In this document: piece by piece, positions 44,209 to 53,939 of the stretch | How positions within the stretch are numbered: position 1 is the stretch's first letter | Layout of the letters: every line of letters begins with the position of its first letter | NCBI RefSeq assembly: GCF_052327305.1 | Contig: NZ_CP182486.1 | Coordinates: forward strand, 1,612,001-1,676,000 | Direction of reading: 5' to 3' | DNA length: 64,000 bases | DNA from: Sphingobium sp052327305 | GTDB taxonomy: Bacteria > Pseudomonadota > Alphaproteobacteria > Sphingomonadales > Sphingomonadaceae | Notes under the pieces: generated by a model | The model's input: the letters and a program-made list of their open reading frames with translations, nothing else | What the model was told of the DNA's origin: nothing | Database searches by the model: none | Program-made: the position numbers and the translations under genes

Positions 44209-45096
44209 ATGGCGGCACGCGCATATTGGCAAGGGCAGATCCGGCTGGCTCTGGTTTCGATCCCCGTCGAAGTCTATCCCGCCACCAAATCCGGCGCTGC
44301 GATCAGCTTTCATCAGATCCACGAGCCGAGCGGCAAGCGCATTCGCTATGAGAAAGTCGCGCCGGGTGTCGGCCCTGTCGATCGCGACGAGATCGTAAAA
44401 GGCTATGAAGTCGAGAAGGGCGAATATGTCCTGCTGGACGAGGAAGAGATCGAAGCGGTCAAGATCGAAAGCCGCAAGACGCTGGAGCTGGTCCAGTTCG
44501 TCGATGCGAGCGACATCGACGTGCTTTATTATGAAAAGCCCTATTTCATCGTGCCGGCGGACGACCTCGCCGAGGAAGCCTATGTGGTGCTGCGCGAGGC
44601 ACTGCGGGGCACGAAGAAAGTGGGGCTCGGTCAGCTCTCCGTGCGCGGGCGCGAGCAGCTGGTTTCGATCAAGCCGTGCGGCCGTGGTCTCGTCATGGAA
44701 GTTCTGCGCTACGCGGACGAGGTCAACAAGGCGCAGGGCTATTTCCGCGACATTGCGGACGCCAAACCCGAACCGGAGCTGCTGGATCTCGCCACTGCCC
44801 TGATCGAAAAGAAGACAGCGCCCTTCAAGCCGGCTGAATTCCACGACCGTTATGTCGAGGCGCTTCAACGGCTGATCGAGAAGAAGCGCAAGGCGCGCGG
44901 CAACCGCCGTATTCTAGAGGATGTCGATGACACGCCTGCAACCGGCGGTAACGTCATCGACCTGATGGCCGCATTGCGCAAATCGGTGGGAAGCGGGCGT
45001 TCGGCCAGCAAGGCCCCAGCCAAAGCCAGCACAGCAAAGAAAGCCGCGACGAAGAAGCCGCCTGCGAAATCCACCGCCAAGCGCAAGAGCGCCTGA
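44209..45096 (+). CDS. ku: Ku protein for non-homologous end joining
   Basis: 295 aa. Starts ARAYWQGQIRLALVSIPVEV and carries the Ku core (YEKVAPGVGPVDRDEIVKGYE, ALRGTKKVGLGQLSVRGREQL). A lysine/alanine-rich tail of about 40 residues (KAPAKASTAKKAATKKPPAK) probably contacts DNA or LigD. The ATG at 44209 follows GGAGG; a GTG four codons earlier is unlikely. It lies upstream of LigD with one gene between, in a single direction. Confidence 0.95.
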   Translation: MAARAYWQGQIRLALVSIPVEVYPATKSGAAISFHQIHEPSGKRIRYEKVAPGVGPVDRDEIVKGYEVEKGEYVLLDEEEIEAVKIESRKTLELVQFVDASDIDVLYYEKPYFIVPADDLAEEAYVVLREALRGTKKVGLGQLSVRGREQLVSIKPCGRGLVMEVLRYADEVNKAQGYFRDIADAKPEPELLDLATALIEKKTAPFKPAEFHDRYVEALQRLIEKKRKARGNRRILEDVDDTPATGGNVIDLMAALRKSVGSGRSASKAPAKASTAKKAATKKPPAKSTAKRKSA

Positions 45097-45097
45097 G

Positions 45098-45583
45098 ATG
45101 GAGCTCAATGCCGATACGCCCCTGCACTGGATCGATATGACGATCCTCCTGCGGCTGGGCGCGGCGGCGATATTGGGCCTGCTGCTCGGGCTGGATCGCG
45201 AACTCAAGGGGCACAGCGCGGGCCTGCGCACGCACGGCATCATCTGCTTCAGCGCCGCGCTGATGACGGTCTGCGCGATCGCGCTCTACTATCAGATCAG
45301 CGGCACTAACTCGCGCATGGACCCGCTGCGCATCTTCGAGGGCGCGGGCGCCTTCGTCGGGATTATCGCTGCCGGGTTGATCGTGGTGAGCAAGGGCGAA
45401 GTCCATAATCTGACGACCGCCGCGCACATCTGGCTCGCGACCATCATCGGCATAGCCTGCGGCGCGGGACAATGGCCGCTGGTTCTCGTCGCCGCAATCG
45501 TTGCGGTCATAATGCTCACTGTTCTCGCACTTGTCGAACGCCGCTGGGTCCGCGCCGCTCGGAGCGAGGCAGAAGAACTGTGA
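45098..45583 (+). CDS. MgtC/SapB family membrane protein
   Basis: 161 aa. Contains ILGLLLGLDRELKGHSAGLRTH, the conserved MgtC start, and four or five membrane segments. It lacks the long C-terminal cytosolic domain of Salmonella MgtC. It starts 1 nt after the Ku stop and its last base overlaps the LigD start, placing it inside the end-joining operon. Why is not clear. Confidence 0.85.
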   Translation: MELNADTPLHWIDMTILLRLGAAAILGLLLGLDRELKGHSAGLRTHGIICFSAALMTVCAIALYYQISGTNSRMDPLRIFEGAGAFVGIIAAGLIVVSKGEVHNLTTAAHIWLATIIGIACGAGQWPLVLVAAIVAVIMLTVLALVERRWVRAARSEAEEL

Positions 45584-48108
45584 TGGCGAAAAAGGATTCC
45601 CTCGCCCGCTACAATGAGAAGCGCGATTTCGCGCGCACGCCGGAGCCGGCCGGAAAGGCGGAACGCAGTGCGGACGGCAATCTGTTCATCGTCCAGAAGC
45701 ATGATGCGACCCGCCTGCATTGGGATTTCCGGCTGGAGGTGGATGGCGTACTGAAAAGCTGGGCTGTCACGCGCGGGCCGAGCCTCGACCCGGACGATAA
45801 GCGCCTCGCGGTGCGGACGGAGGATCACCCCCTGTCCTACGCGCGGTTCGAAGGCGTCATCCCCAAGGGCGAATATGGCGGCGGCACCGTCATGCTCTGG
45901 GATCAGGGCACATGGGAACCGGTCAAGGGCAAAAGCGCTGCCGACATCGAAAAGGGCCATCTCCACTTCCGGCTGGAAGGCGAGCGGATGACGGGCGAGT
46001 GGATCTTGATCCGTCTGCGCCCCCGCCCTGGCGAGAAGCGGGAGAACTGGCTGCTCCGCAAGATCGAGGATGCCTATTCGGGGACGGATATCGATCTGGT
46101 CGAGCGCAATCTCACCAGCGTCCTCACGGGCAGAACCATGGCCGAGATCGCAGCCGACAAGGAGGGCGCCCGATCGCTACAAGGCAAAAAGGGCAAGGCG
46201 TTTGACGCCGTCATGGCGAAAGCCGCCAGGCATAACGCGGATCTGGCCCCGCCCCCGCCCCGATCGAAGAAGCGCGCTGCGCCCGTTCCGTCTTTCGAGC
46301 CGGTCCAGCTTGCTACACTGGTGGATGCCGTGCCCACTGGCAATGACTGGATGCACGAGATCAAGTTCGACGGATATCGCGCGCTCATTGCGGCGCGGGG
46401 CAAGACGGTGAAAGTCTATACCCGCTCGGGCCTCGACTGGACCGAGAAGTTTGCTCCGCTTGCCGAGACGATCGCCGCGCTCGACTTACCCGCCTGCCTC
46501 ATCGACGGCGAAATCGTGGCGCATGACGAAAACGGCAACCCGGATTTTTCGGCGCTTCAGCGCATGCTGAAACGCGGGAAGGGCGAGCAGGGGGCAAAGG
46601 ACCAGCTTTACTTCTACGCGTTCGACCTGCTCTCGCTGGACGGAAAGGATCTCAAGTCTCTCCCCACGATCGAGCGCAAAGAGCGACTGGATGCATTGCT
46701 GGCGAATAGCCAGGCCCCCGTTCGCGTCGCCGATCATGTCATTGGTGCGGGCGAGAAGCTGTTCGCGGCCATGTGCAGCGCGGGACAGGAAGGGATCATC
46801 GCGAAGCGCATCGACGCCCCCTATCGGGGCGACCGGACCCGCAACTGGGTGAAGGTGAAGTGCACGCGGCGCGAAGAGTTCGTCATCATCGGCTGGACGA
46901 AAAGCGACGCCAAAGCGCGGCCGTTCAAGTCCCTGCTGCTGGCCCAGCATGAAGGGGATGATCTGGTCTATAAAGGCAAGGTCGGCACCGGCTTCGATGC
47001 GGAGACGCTGGAGGAGCTTGCAGGCAAGCTCGCTCCGCTGGCGCGAAAGTCCGCCCCTGCCGTCGTGCCGCGCGAAGAGGCGCGAGGCGCGCAATGGGTC
47101 ACACCGCATCTCGTGGCCGAGATTGCCTATGCCGAGCTGACCGCCGACGGCCGGGCACGCCACGCCAGCTTCCTGGGCCTCCGCAGCGACAAGGAGGCGA
47201 AAGACGTGACACCCGAAAAATCCGAAGCCCCGCCGCGTGAGGGCGAAACCATAGGCATCAGCAATGCCGGGCGGGTCATCTTCCCGGACAGCGGCGAAAC
47301 CAAGGGCGATCTTGCCGCCTATTATCGGGCAATCGCGCCGCTCATGCTGCCTTTCGCTGCCCATCGCCCGATCAGCCTGGTGCGCTGCCCGCAAGGGCGC
47401 GCGCGCAAATGCTTCTTCCAGAAGCACGACAGCGGCTCGTTCGGTTCGCATGTCATGCAGGCGCCGATCGCCGAGAAGGACGGCGGAGTGGAGGACTATC
47501 TCTATGTGACCGATGCTCAGGGCTTGCTTGCCTGTGTTCAGATGGGGACCATCGAGTTTCACGGCTGGTGCTCGAGCGTGGAAGATGTCGAGCATCCCGA
47601 CCGGCTGATCCTCGATCTCGACCCGGATGAAGGTCTGGACTTTGACGATGTGAAGCGCGCCGCTCACGACCTGAAGCGCCATCTTTCCGATCTCGGCCTA
47701 ATCAGCTTCGCGATGCTGACCGGTGGCAAGGGGGTGCATGTCGTCGTCCCGCTGACACCGGGCCACGATTGGGACGTGCACAAGGATTTCGCCCGGCGCT
47801 TTGCCGAAGCGATGAGCATCGCTGAGCCGGACCGCTTCGTTGCGACGATGAGCAAGGCGAAACGCAAGGGACGCATCTTCATCGACTGGTTGCGCAATCA
47901 GCGTGGCGGAACCGCCGTACTGCCTTACTCCGCGCGCGCGCGCCCAGGCGCGCCGGTTGCCGTGCCGGTCGGCTGGGATGAGCTGGACGACATGGCAGGC
48001 GCCAACATCTTCAGCATCCAAGATGCACAGAATCTGCAGGAGCGATCTCGCAGCAAGGCGCTGCGCGGGTGGGGCTTCGCGGCGCAGGATCTACCTACAA
48101 CGATCTGA
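45583..48108 (+). CDS. ligD: DNA ligase D (phosphoesterase-ligase-polymerase)
   Basis: 841 aa in three domains. The N-terminal 3'-phosphoesterase (QKHDATRLHWDFRLE, about 37-51) comes first. The ATP-dependent ligase has the adenylation motif EIKFDGYR, with Lys261 as nucleotide acceptor. The C-terminal primase-polymerase (about 555-835) has LILDLDPDEGLDF, whose aspartates bind metal. This order is the one seen in Pseudomonas LigD. It repairs double-strand breaks with Ku. The start is the ATG at 45583, overlapping the MgtC stop. Confidence 0.95.
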   Translation: MAKKDSLARYNEKRDFARTPEPAGKAERSADGNLFIVQKHDATRLHWDFRLEVDGVLKSWAVTRGPSLDPDDKRLAVRTEDHPLSYARFEGVIPKGEYGGGTVMLWDQGTWEPVKGKSAADIEKGHLHFRLEGERMTGEWILIRLRPRPGEKRENWLLRKIEDAYSGTDIDLVERNLTSVLTGRTMAEIAADKEGARSLQGKKGKAFDAVMAKAARHNADLAPPPPRSKKRAAPVPSFEPVQLATLVDAVPTGNDWMHEIKFDGYRALIAARGKTVKVYTRSGLDWTEKFAPLAETIAALDLPACLIDGEIVAHDENGNPDFSALQRMLKRGKGEQGAKDQLYFYAFDLLSLDGKDLKSLPTIERKERLDALLANSQAPVRVADHVIGAGEKLFAAMCSAGQEGIIAKRIDAPYRGDRTRNWVKVKCTRREEFVIIGWTKSDAKARPFKSLLLAQHEGDDLVYKGKVGTGFDAETLEELAGKLAPLARKSAPAVVPREEARGAQWVTPHLVAEIAYAELTADGRARHASFLGLRSDKEAKDVTPEKSEAPPREGETIGISNAGRVIFPDSGETKGDLAAYYRAIAPLMLPFAAHRPISLVRCPQGRARKCFFQKHDSGSFGSHVMQAPIAEKDGGVEDYLYVTDAQGLLACVQMGTIEFHGWCSSVEDVEHPDRLILDLDPDEGLDFDDVKRAAHDLKRHLSDLGLISFAMLTGGKGVHVVVPLTPGHDWDVHKDFARRFAEAMSIAEPDRFVATMSKAKRKGRIFIDWLRNQRGGTAVLPYSARARPGAPVAVPVGWDELDDMAGANIFSIQDAQNLQERSRSKALRGWGFAAQDLPTTI

Positions 48109-48272
48109 CGCCGTCGGAGTCCGAAACAGCGCGCGGCACAGCGTGTCGCTTCCGTTTCCCGTCCGCTGGTTTTTAATGCGCGACCAGCAGCTTGCCGGCT
48201 TGACGACGCCCGCAAAGCCAGTGAGAAACGCGCCGACCGTTACGTGCGTGCGGCGAATGGAGAGGTCTTGGC

Positions 48273-49937
48273 ATGAAGCTGTCCCGTCGTGGTATTTTGC
48301 AGTTTGCGGCGGTGGCACCGCTGGCATCGCGCGCGTGGGGGATGGACCTTCCTCCCACCACATCGCGGGTCTATCCCGGTACGGACGGAAAGCTCGTCTA
48401 TGTGCCCGATGAACAGGGCAATGTGATCCATGATGCTTCGCACGCGGGCTATGGCGGCGGCGGCGTCGCGATCCCGATGGTGGCGATTAAGGAAACCATC
48501 TGGCCGGTCGCCGGTGACAATACCGCGCATATTCAGGCTGCGATCGACAAGGTGTCCGCGCTCCCTTTGGATGCCAACGGTTTTCGCGGGACGGTGCTGC
48601 TGCGGGCCGGCGAGTATCGGATGGCGCTGCCAGTCAACGTCCGGGCGAGCGGCGTCGTGCTGCGCGGCGAGGGCATGGGCGACACCGGCACTGTCCTGAT
48701 TGGCACGGGAACCGGTCGCCCGCCGGCTGATCCCAATGCGGCGCCGGGCGCGGGCGGCCGACGTGCCGGACCGCCGCCGCGTCCAACCCTCATTCAGATC
48801 GCCGGTGCCGCCGGACCGAAGATCGACGAAGCGTCGAAGCGCGTCGTAACCGACACCTTCGTGCCCGTAGGTTCCCGCCGTTTCCGCGTCGCCTCCGGCC
48901 GCTCGTTCAAACGGGGTGACAGCGTCATTGTGCGGCGTATCGGCAATCAGGCGTGGATCGATGCCGTGGGCATGAACAATGACCCGCCCGGCGCGCGCTG
49001 GAAGCCCTTCAACATCGAGTGGGATCGCGTGATCGTCGAGGTCTCCGGCGACACGATCACGATCGACGCGCCGATCACCTGCGCGATCGACAAGCAGTGG
49101 GGCGGCGGCGAAGTGCTCAAATATGACGATGCCGGTCGCATCGCCAATATCGGCGTCGAGAATATGCGCGGCGTCTCCGAGTTCGATCCCGGCGTACGCA
49201 CCAAGGACTATGGCAACATGGACCGGGACAGCTACGCGGCGGAAGAATATTATTCCGACGAGAACCACTTCAACAATTTCGTGACGTTCGACAATGTGAC
49301 GAACGGCTGGGTACGGAACGCCACGGCGCTGCACTTCGTCAACAGCATGGTCGGAGCAGGTCCGGCGACCAAATGGATCACGGTGCAGGACTGCGTATCG
49401 CGCGAGCCGATCTCGCAGCGCCGGGGCGCGCGCCGGTTCGTGTTCGCGCTGCGCGGTCAGCTCGCCCTCGTGCAGCGGTGCCAGTCCGACAAGGGGCGGC
49501 ATTCCTTCATGACCGGGCAGCCAAGCGGCAGCGGCAACGTCTTCCTCGATTGCAAGGCGACGAAGCCCTACTCATCGAGCGAACCCCATGAACAATGGGC
49601 CACCGGCAACCTCTATGACAATATCCAGGCGCCACTCACCGCCCGCTTCTGGAAGAACTTCATCATAGGCTGGGCTGGTGCCAACACGGTCTTCTGGAAT
49701 TGCGAGGGTAATTTCCTCATCCAGAAGCCGCCGACGGCGCAGAACTACACGTTCGGTCACATTGGCGTGAACGCAGTGGTCTTCAACGTGCCCTTCCAGG
49801 ATACCAGCCGGGAGAACGGCTATATGGAGTCGCTCGACCAGCATGTGTTCCCGCGCAGCCTGTATCTCACGCAATTACGGGATCGGCTGGGCGAGGCGGC
49901 AGTGCGCGCCGTGGCGACGACAGATCAGCTGATCTGA
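48273..49937 (+). CDS. Tat-exported right-handed beta-helix (pectate lyase-like) protein
   Basis: 554 aa. The N terminus LSRRGILQFAAVAPLASRAWG is a twin-arginine signal. The body has NTAHIQAAIDKVSA near residue 88 (pectate-lyase superfamily), a GVVLRGEGMGDTGTVLIGTG beta-helix turn, a Pro/Gly-rich insertion (about 150-172), and many short parallel-strand repeats. It is probably a secreted polysaccharide-active protein. No catalytic residues can be assigned with confidence. Single gene with a 164-nt upstream gap. Confidence 0.75.
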   Translation: MKLSRRGILQFAAVAPLASRAWGMDLPPTTSRVYPGTDGKLVYVPDEQGNVIHDASHAGYGGGGVAIPMVAIKETIWPVAGDNTAHIQAAIDKVSALPLDANGFRGTVLLRAGEYRMALPVNVRASGVVLRGEGMGDTGTVLIGTGTGRPPADPNAAPGAGGRRAGPPPRPTLIQIAGAAGPKIDEASKRVVTDTFVPVGSRRFRVASGRSFKRGDSVIVRRIGNQAWIDAVGMNNDPPGARWKPFNIEWDRVIVEVSGDTITIDAPITCAIDKQWGGGEVLKYDDAGRIANIGVENMRGVSEFDPGVRTKDYGNMDRDSYAAEEYYSDENHFNNFVTFDNVTNGWVRNATALHFVNSMVGAGPATKWITVQDCVSREPISQRRGARRFVFALRGQLALVQRCQSDKGRHSFMTGQPSGSGNVFLDCKATKPYSSSEPHEQWATGNLYDNIQAPLTARFWKNFIIGWAGANTVFWNCEGNFLIQKPPTAQNYTFGHIGVNAVVFNVPFQDTSRENGYMESLDQHVFPRSLYLTQLRDRLGEAAVRAVATTDQLI

Positions 49938-49940
49938 GCG

Positions 49941-51527
49941 TCACTCCCATTCGATGGTGCCGGGCGGCTTGCTGGTATAGTCGTAGACGACCCGGTTGAC
50001 GCCCTGCACTTCGTTGATGATGCGCGTGGCGACCTGGCTCAGGAAGCTGGCGTCAAACGGATAGATGTCCGCCGTCATGCCGTCCGTCGAGGTGACGGCA
50101 CGCAGGGCCAGCACGCTGTCATAAGTGCGTCCGTCGCCCATCACGCCCACCGTGCGCACGGGGAGCAGCACCGCGAAGGCCTGCCAGATCGCATCATAGA
50201 GGCCCGCCTTGCGGATTTCCTCCAGATAGATCGCGTCAGCCTTGCGCAGGATGTCACAGCGCTCCTTCGTGACCTCACCGGGAATGCGGATGGCAAGACC
50301 GGGGCCGGGGAAGGGATGGCGACCGACGAACACATCGGGCAGGCCCAGCTCCTTGCCGAGCACGCGCACTTCATCCTTGAAGAGCTCGCGCAGCGGCTCG
50401 ACCAGCTTCATGTTCATGCGCTCGGGAAGGCCGCCGACATTGTGGTGGCTCTTGATCGTGACGCTCGGCCCGCCCGTGAACGAGACGCTCTCAATCACGT
50501 CGGGGTAGAGCGTGCCCTGCGCAAGGAAATCCGCGCCGCCGATCTTGCGGGCCTCTTCCTCGAATAGGTCGATAAACGCCTTGCCGATGAACTTGCGCTT
50601 GGCCTCCGGGTCAGTGACGCCGGCCAGACCGCCAAGAAACATGTCGCTCGCGTCCACATGCACCAGCGGGATATTATAGTGGCCACGGAACAGCGAGACG
50701 ACCTGCTCCGCTTCGCCCAGCCGCATGAGGCCGTGATCGACGAAAACACAGGTGAGCTGTTCGCCGATCGCCTCGTGGATGAGGACGGCCGCCACCGCTG
50801 AATCGACGCCGCCCGAAAGGCCGCAGATCACCCGGCCGCTGCCGACCTGCTCGCGGATTTCGCGGATCTTGGTGGCGCGGAACTCGGCCATGGTCCAGTC
50901 GCCCGCACAGCCGCAGACATGGCGCACGAAATTGGCAATGAGCCTGCCACCATCGGGCGTATGCACGACCTCGGGGTGGAACTGGGTGCCGTAGAATTTG
51001 CGCTCCTCGTCCGCGATCACGGCAAAGGGCGCGCCATCCGATACGGCGACGATCTTGAAGCCGGGCGCAAACTTGGTGACCTTGTCGCCATGGCTCATCC
51101 ACACCTGATGGCGCTCACCGACACCCCACAGCCCGTCGAACAATGCGCAGGGCTCGGTCACAGTGAGGAAAGCCCGGCCGAACTCGCCGCCCTCCCCCGT
51201 TTCATGGCCCGGCCGCACTTCGCCGCCTAGCTGGTGGCTCATCACCTGCTGGCCGTAGCAAATGCCGAGGATCGGTATGGCGGCCGCAAACAGGCTCTCC
51301 GGCGCACGAGGACTGCCTTCCTCGAGCACACCCGCGGGCGAGCCGGAAAGGATGATGCCGCGCGGCTTCATCCGCTCGAAGGCGGCCTGGGCCTGCGTGA
51401 ACGGCGCGATTTCGGAATAGACGCCAGCTTCGCGCACGCGGCGGGCAATCAGCTGGGTTACCTGAGAGCCGAAGTCGACGATCAGGATTGTGTCATTATG
51501 CGAATGGGGAGAGTCGGTGGCTGGCAT
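49941..51527 (-). CDS. guaA: GMP synthase (glutamine-hydrolysing)
   Basis: 528 aa. A class I glutaminase domain (ILGICYGQQVMSHQLGG with the catalytic Cys; HPEV with His) is followed by the ATP pyrophosphatase P-loop SGGVDSAVAA and the C-terminal dimerisation region ending PPGTIEWE. Converts XMP to GMP. Full length, ATG start. Confidence 0.97.
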   Translation of the reverse strand: MPATDSPHSHNDTILIVDFGSQVTQLIARRVREAGVYSEIAPFTQAQAAFERMKPRGIILSGSPAGVLEEGSPRAPESLFAAAIPILGICYGQQVMSHQLGGEVRPGHETGEGGEFGRAFLTVTEPCALFDGLWGVGERHQVWMSHGDKVTKFAPGFKIVAVSDGAPFAVIADEERKFYGTQFHPEVVHTPDGGRLIANFVRHVCGCAGDWTMAEFRATKIREIREQVGSGRVICGLSGGVDSAVAAVLIHEAIGEQLTCVFVDHGLMRLGEAEQVVSLFRGHYNIPLVHVDASDMFLGGLAGVTDPEAKRKFIGKAFIDLFEEEARKIGGADFLAQGTLYPDVIESVSFTGGPSVTIKSHHNVGGLPERMNMKLVEPLRELFKDEVRVLGKELGLPDVFVGRHPFPGPGLAIRIPGEVTKERCDILRKADAIYLEEIRKAGLYDAIWQAFAVLLPVRTVGVMGDGRTYDSVLALRAVTSTDGMTADIYPFDASFLSQVATRIINEVQGVNRVVYDYTSKPPGTIEWE

Positions 51528-51587
51528 GGCCAGCGATTAGGGGAGAGGCGCGAGCCTGTCCACCCGGCGAAGTTCAGCCAGTCCGCA

Positions 51588-52223
51588 TCAGCTCAGGCGC
51601 ACGCGCACCTCGCCGTCCGACCATGAGCAGGAGAAAGCGCGCGGCAGGCCATTTGCGCCGCGATAGCTGCTGCGCTGGTCGAGCGTCCCCAGCACGGTAT
51701 AGCCGCCGTCATTCGTCCGCCTTGTATCGGTGATATCGCGCACTTCCGCGAAATAGCCGTTGCGCGAGCCCTCATCGCGTGCTGCCAGCGCGCAAGCGTC
51801 TACCGCCGCGTCTTCGTCGGATGATCCCGCCGCTCCGCTGTCGTAGCGCGCGGTCTCCTCCCGCCCATCATAGGCGCGCGAGTCGCTATAGGCGCTGTTG
51901 TCCCTATAACGCGGATCGTCGCGATCACGGAAATCGTCGTCCCTATAGTCCCGCGAATCGCGGTCCGTGCGGGCACGATTGGCCTTGCTTGCCGAGGCCG
52001 CGACCGCCGCGATAAGTCCCACGCCGAGCAGCGCACCGATCACCGCGCCGCTATTGTCGCGGCGATAATAAGGATAGCGCCCGTAGCGATAGGGGTAGCC
52101 ATAGCCATTACCGTAGCGCGGAGCGCCCCAACCCCAAGGTCGAGCCAAAGCAGACGAGACCGGCAGCGCGACCATGGCGGCGGTTGCAAGGCTTAGCGCA
52201 AGTTTGGCGCGAAAACGGATCAT
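51588..52223 (-). CDS. Exported hypothetical protein, Tyr/Asp/Arg-rich
   Basis: 211 aa from the ATG at 52223. Signal peptide (LALSLATAAMVALPVSSALA), then a GYGYPYRYGRYPYYRR-like low-complexity stretch, a membrane or glycine-type segment (AVIGALLGVGLIAAVAASASK), a long region of RD/YRD repeats, and a globular C-terminal domain (VDACALAARDEG to FSCSWSDGEVRVRL). Similar exported proteins are frequent in sphingomonads with no known role. Confidence 0.75.
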   Translation of the reverse strand: MIRFRAKLALSLATAAMVALPVSSALARPWGWGAPRYGNGYGYPYRYGRYPYYRRDNSGAVIGALLGVGLIAAVAASASKANRARTDRDSRDYRDDDFRDRDDPRYRDNSAYSDSRAYDGREETARYDSGAAGSSDEDAAVDACALAARDEGSRNGYFAEVRDITDTRRTNDGGYTVLGTLDQRSSYRGANGLPRAFSCSWSDGEVRVRLS

Positions 52224-52494
52224 CAGCAGCGCTCTTTCCACAATGGTCGACGCATTTTCGCCGACAGCCGATTTGTGGCGCCGCAATCATGAGTGGGGGC
52301 TGAATGGCAGCGCCCCGTTTGTCCGGGACTCCCGTCGTCCGATATTGAGACATTATCAGCATGTCCGATGCGTCTTTTGACGACCCGATGACAGCATCGT
52401 CACGACACTGTCAGATAAGCTGCCGATAGCCTTTGTTATCCGGCTGTTAACCAACTCAGCCGGGCGTCCTTCCTCGTTCAAAAGGCTATCCACC

Positions 52495-53157
52495 ATGAAA
52501 AAGACGTTCGTGAGTGCCGCTTTCGGCATCGCCGCCCTGTCTCTTCCCGCCCACGCCGCGACGATCGTTCCGGTCAGCGTGAGCGCCACCAGCACGTTCA
52601 ACAACGGCTTTTACACGCCGGCGAATCTCATCAATGGCAGCGGGCTTAGTGGCGGCCTGCATGATGGCTTTTTCGGTAACATGTGGATGACCGAGCAGGA
52701 TGCCGTTGAACGCCTCGCAAAAATCACCTTCGATCTTGGCAGCGTGTTCACCATGAGCAGCGCGGACATCTGGCAGTTCAACTATGCTGACGGCGTTCAG
52801 ATCCCCGGCGTCATTTCGACACTTGATCGCGGCGTGAAGGACTTCCGTATCCTCACTTCGCTTGACGGCGTCACGTTTACCGAAGCGCTCGTCAGCACGC
52901 TTGCCCGCGGCACCGGAGCCTCAGAAGCCGCGCAGAATTTCGCGTTCGGTGGCGATGCCCGCTATGTGCGGATCGACATTCTCAACAATTATTCCGCGGG
53001 CACCATCTACGATACTTACGCGTCCGGCCTGTCTGAAGTGCGCTTCAACGGCACTGGCGCTGTGCCGGAGCCCGCGACCTGGGCGATGATGATTGCGGGC
53101 TTTGGGCTCGCCGGCGCAGCGTTGCGGCGGCGCACGGCGATTGTCCGCTTCGCCTGA
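52495..53157 (+). CDS. PEP-CTERM sorting-signal protein with discoidin-like domain
   Basis: 220 aa. Signal peptide (MKKTFVSAAFGIAALSLPAHA), a beta-rich domain (about 25-190) resembling F5/8 type C domains (LAKITFDLGS, VKDFRILTSLDGVTFTEA, ARYVRIDIL), then the sorting tail VPEPATWAMMIAGFGLAGAA followed by LRRR. The PEPxxWA form is typical of sphingomonads and targets proteins for exosortase processing and surface display. Confidence 0.88.
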   Translation: MKKTFVSAAFGIAALSLPAHAATIVPVSVSATSTFNNGFYTPANLINGSGLSGGLHDGFFGNMWMTEQDAVERLAKITFDLGSVFTMSSADIWQFNYADGVQIPGVISTLDRGVKDFRILTSLDGVTFTEALVSTLARGTGASEAAQNFAFGGDARYVRIDILNNYSAGTIYDTYASGLSEVRFNGTGAVPEPATWAMMIAGFGLAGAALRRRTAIVRFA

Positions 53158-53225
53158 CGGGCCAGTTTCAGGATTAAATGCAGGCGGCGCGGCGTGGGGT
53201 CGCGCCGCCTGACTGGAAAGCGCCC

Positions 53226-53939
53226 TTAGCGACGCGGCCGGCTGCGCTTCGACGCGTCACGCCGTGTCTGTGCATGCGCTTCGGCTCGTTGCAGCAGGGC
53301 CTGAAGATCTTCCCGGCTGATGTCGAAACTTTCGTGCATGTCTTCGAGCGCGGCATCGATATCCGCCTCGATGAGCAGCTGCGTTCGGTCCGGCGGAGAT
53401 GCCGGAGGCGTAACGGCCTGATGCGGGTAGACATGGCCCGTTGTGCGATTGAAGACGGTGGCCAGCGTCACCAGCGCAATCGAGTTCAGCCCGACCGGAA
53501 CGAAAGCGAAGGCGAATCCGAAGTCGTGGATCGCCTGACTGCCTATCACTGCGGTCATCGCGGCCGCGCCACCGGGCGGGTGCAGACAGCGCGCCAGCGA
53601 CATGACCAGGATCGCTCCGCCAACGGCCAGACCAGCCGCCCAAGTCATGTTCGGGACGAGATGGTAGACGGCGACACCCACCAGCGAGGAAAGGACATTG
53701 CCGCCCACCACTGACCAGGGTTGCGCGAGCGGGCTGGTCGGCACCGCGAGGACCAGCACGGCCGATGCGCCCAGCGGCGCGACGATGACCGGGAGATCCT
53801 CCGCGCTCATGGGCAGCGCGGCGCACACCACGATCGTCAGCGAGATGCAGATCGCCGCGCCGAGGCAGGCGAGAAGCCGCTCGGGGAGGCGCGCGCCGGC
53901 AAGGATCGGCGTAAAGATCATCATCGCACGCTTCGTCAT
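53226..53939 (-). CDS. HPP family integral membrane protein
   Basis: 237 aa. Four hydrophobic segments and the family motif LHPPGGAAAMTAVIG. Start at the ATG 53937-53939, overlapping the stop of the peptidase gene (ATGA); an extension further up is less likely. The charged C-terminal tail (SFDISREDLQALLQRAEAHA) is a helix. HPP proteins include nitrite carriers in plastids; the bacterial role is unclear. Confidence 0.82.
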   Translation of the reverse strand: MTKRAMMIFTPILAGARLPERLLACLGAAICISLTIVVCAALPMSAEDLPVIVAPLGASAVLVLAVPTSPLAQPWSVVGGNVLSSLVGVAVYHLVPNMTWAAGLAVGGAILVMSLARCLHPPGGAAAMTAVIGSQAIHDFGFAFAFVPVGLNSIALVTLATVFNRTTGHVYPHQAVTPPASPPDRTQLLIEADIDAALEDMHESFDISREDLQALLQRAEAHAQTRRDASKRSRPRR

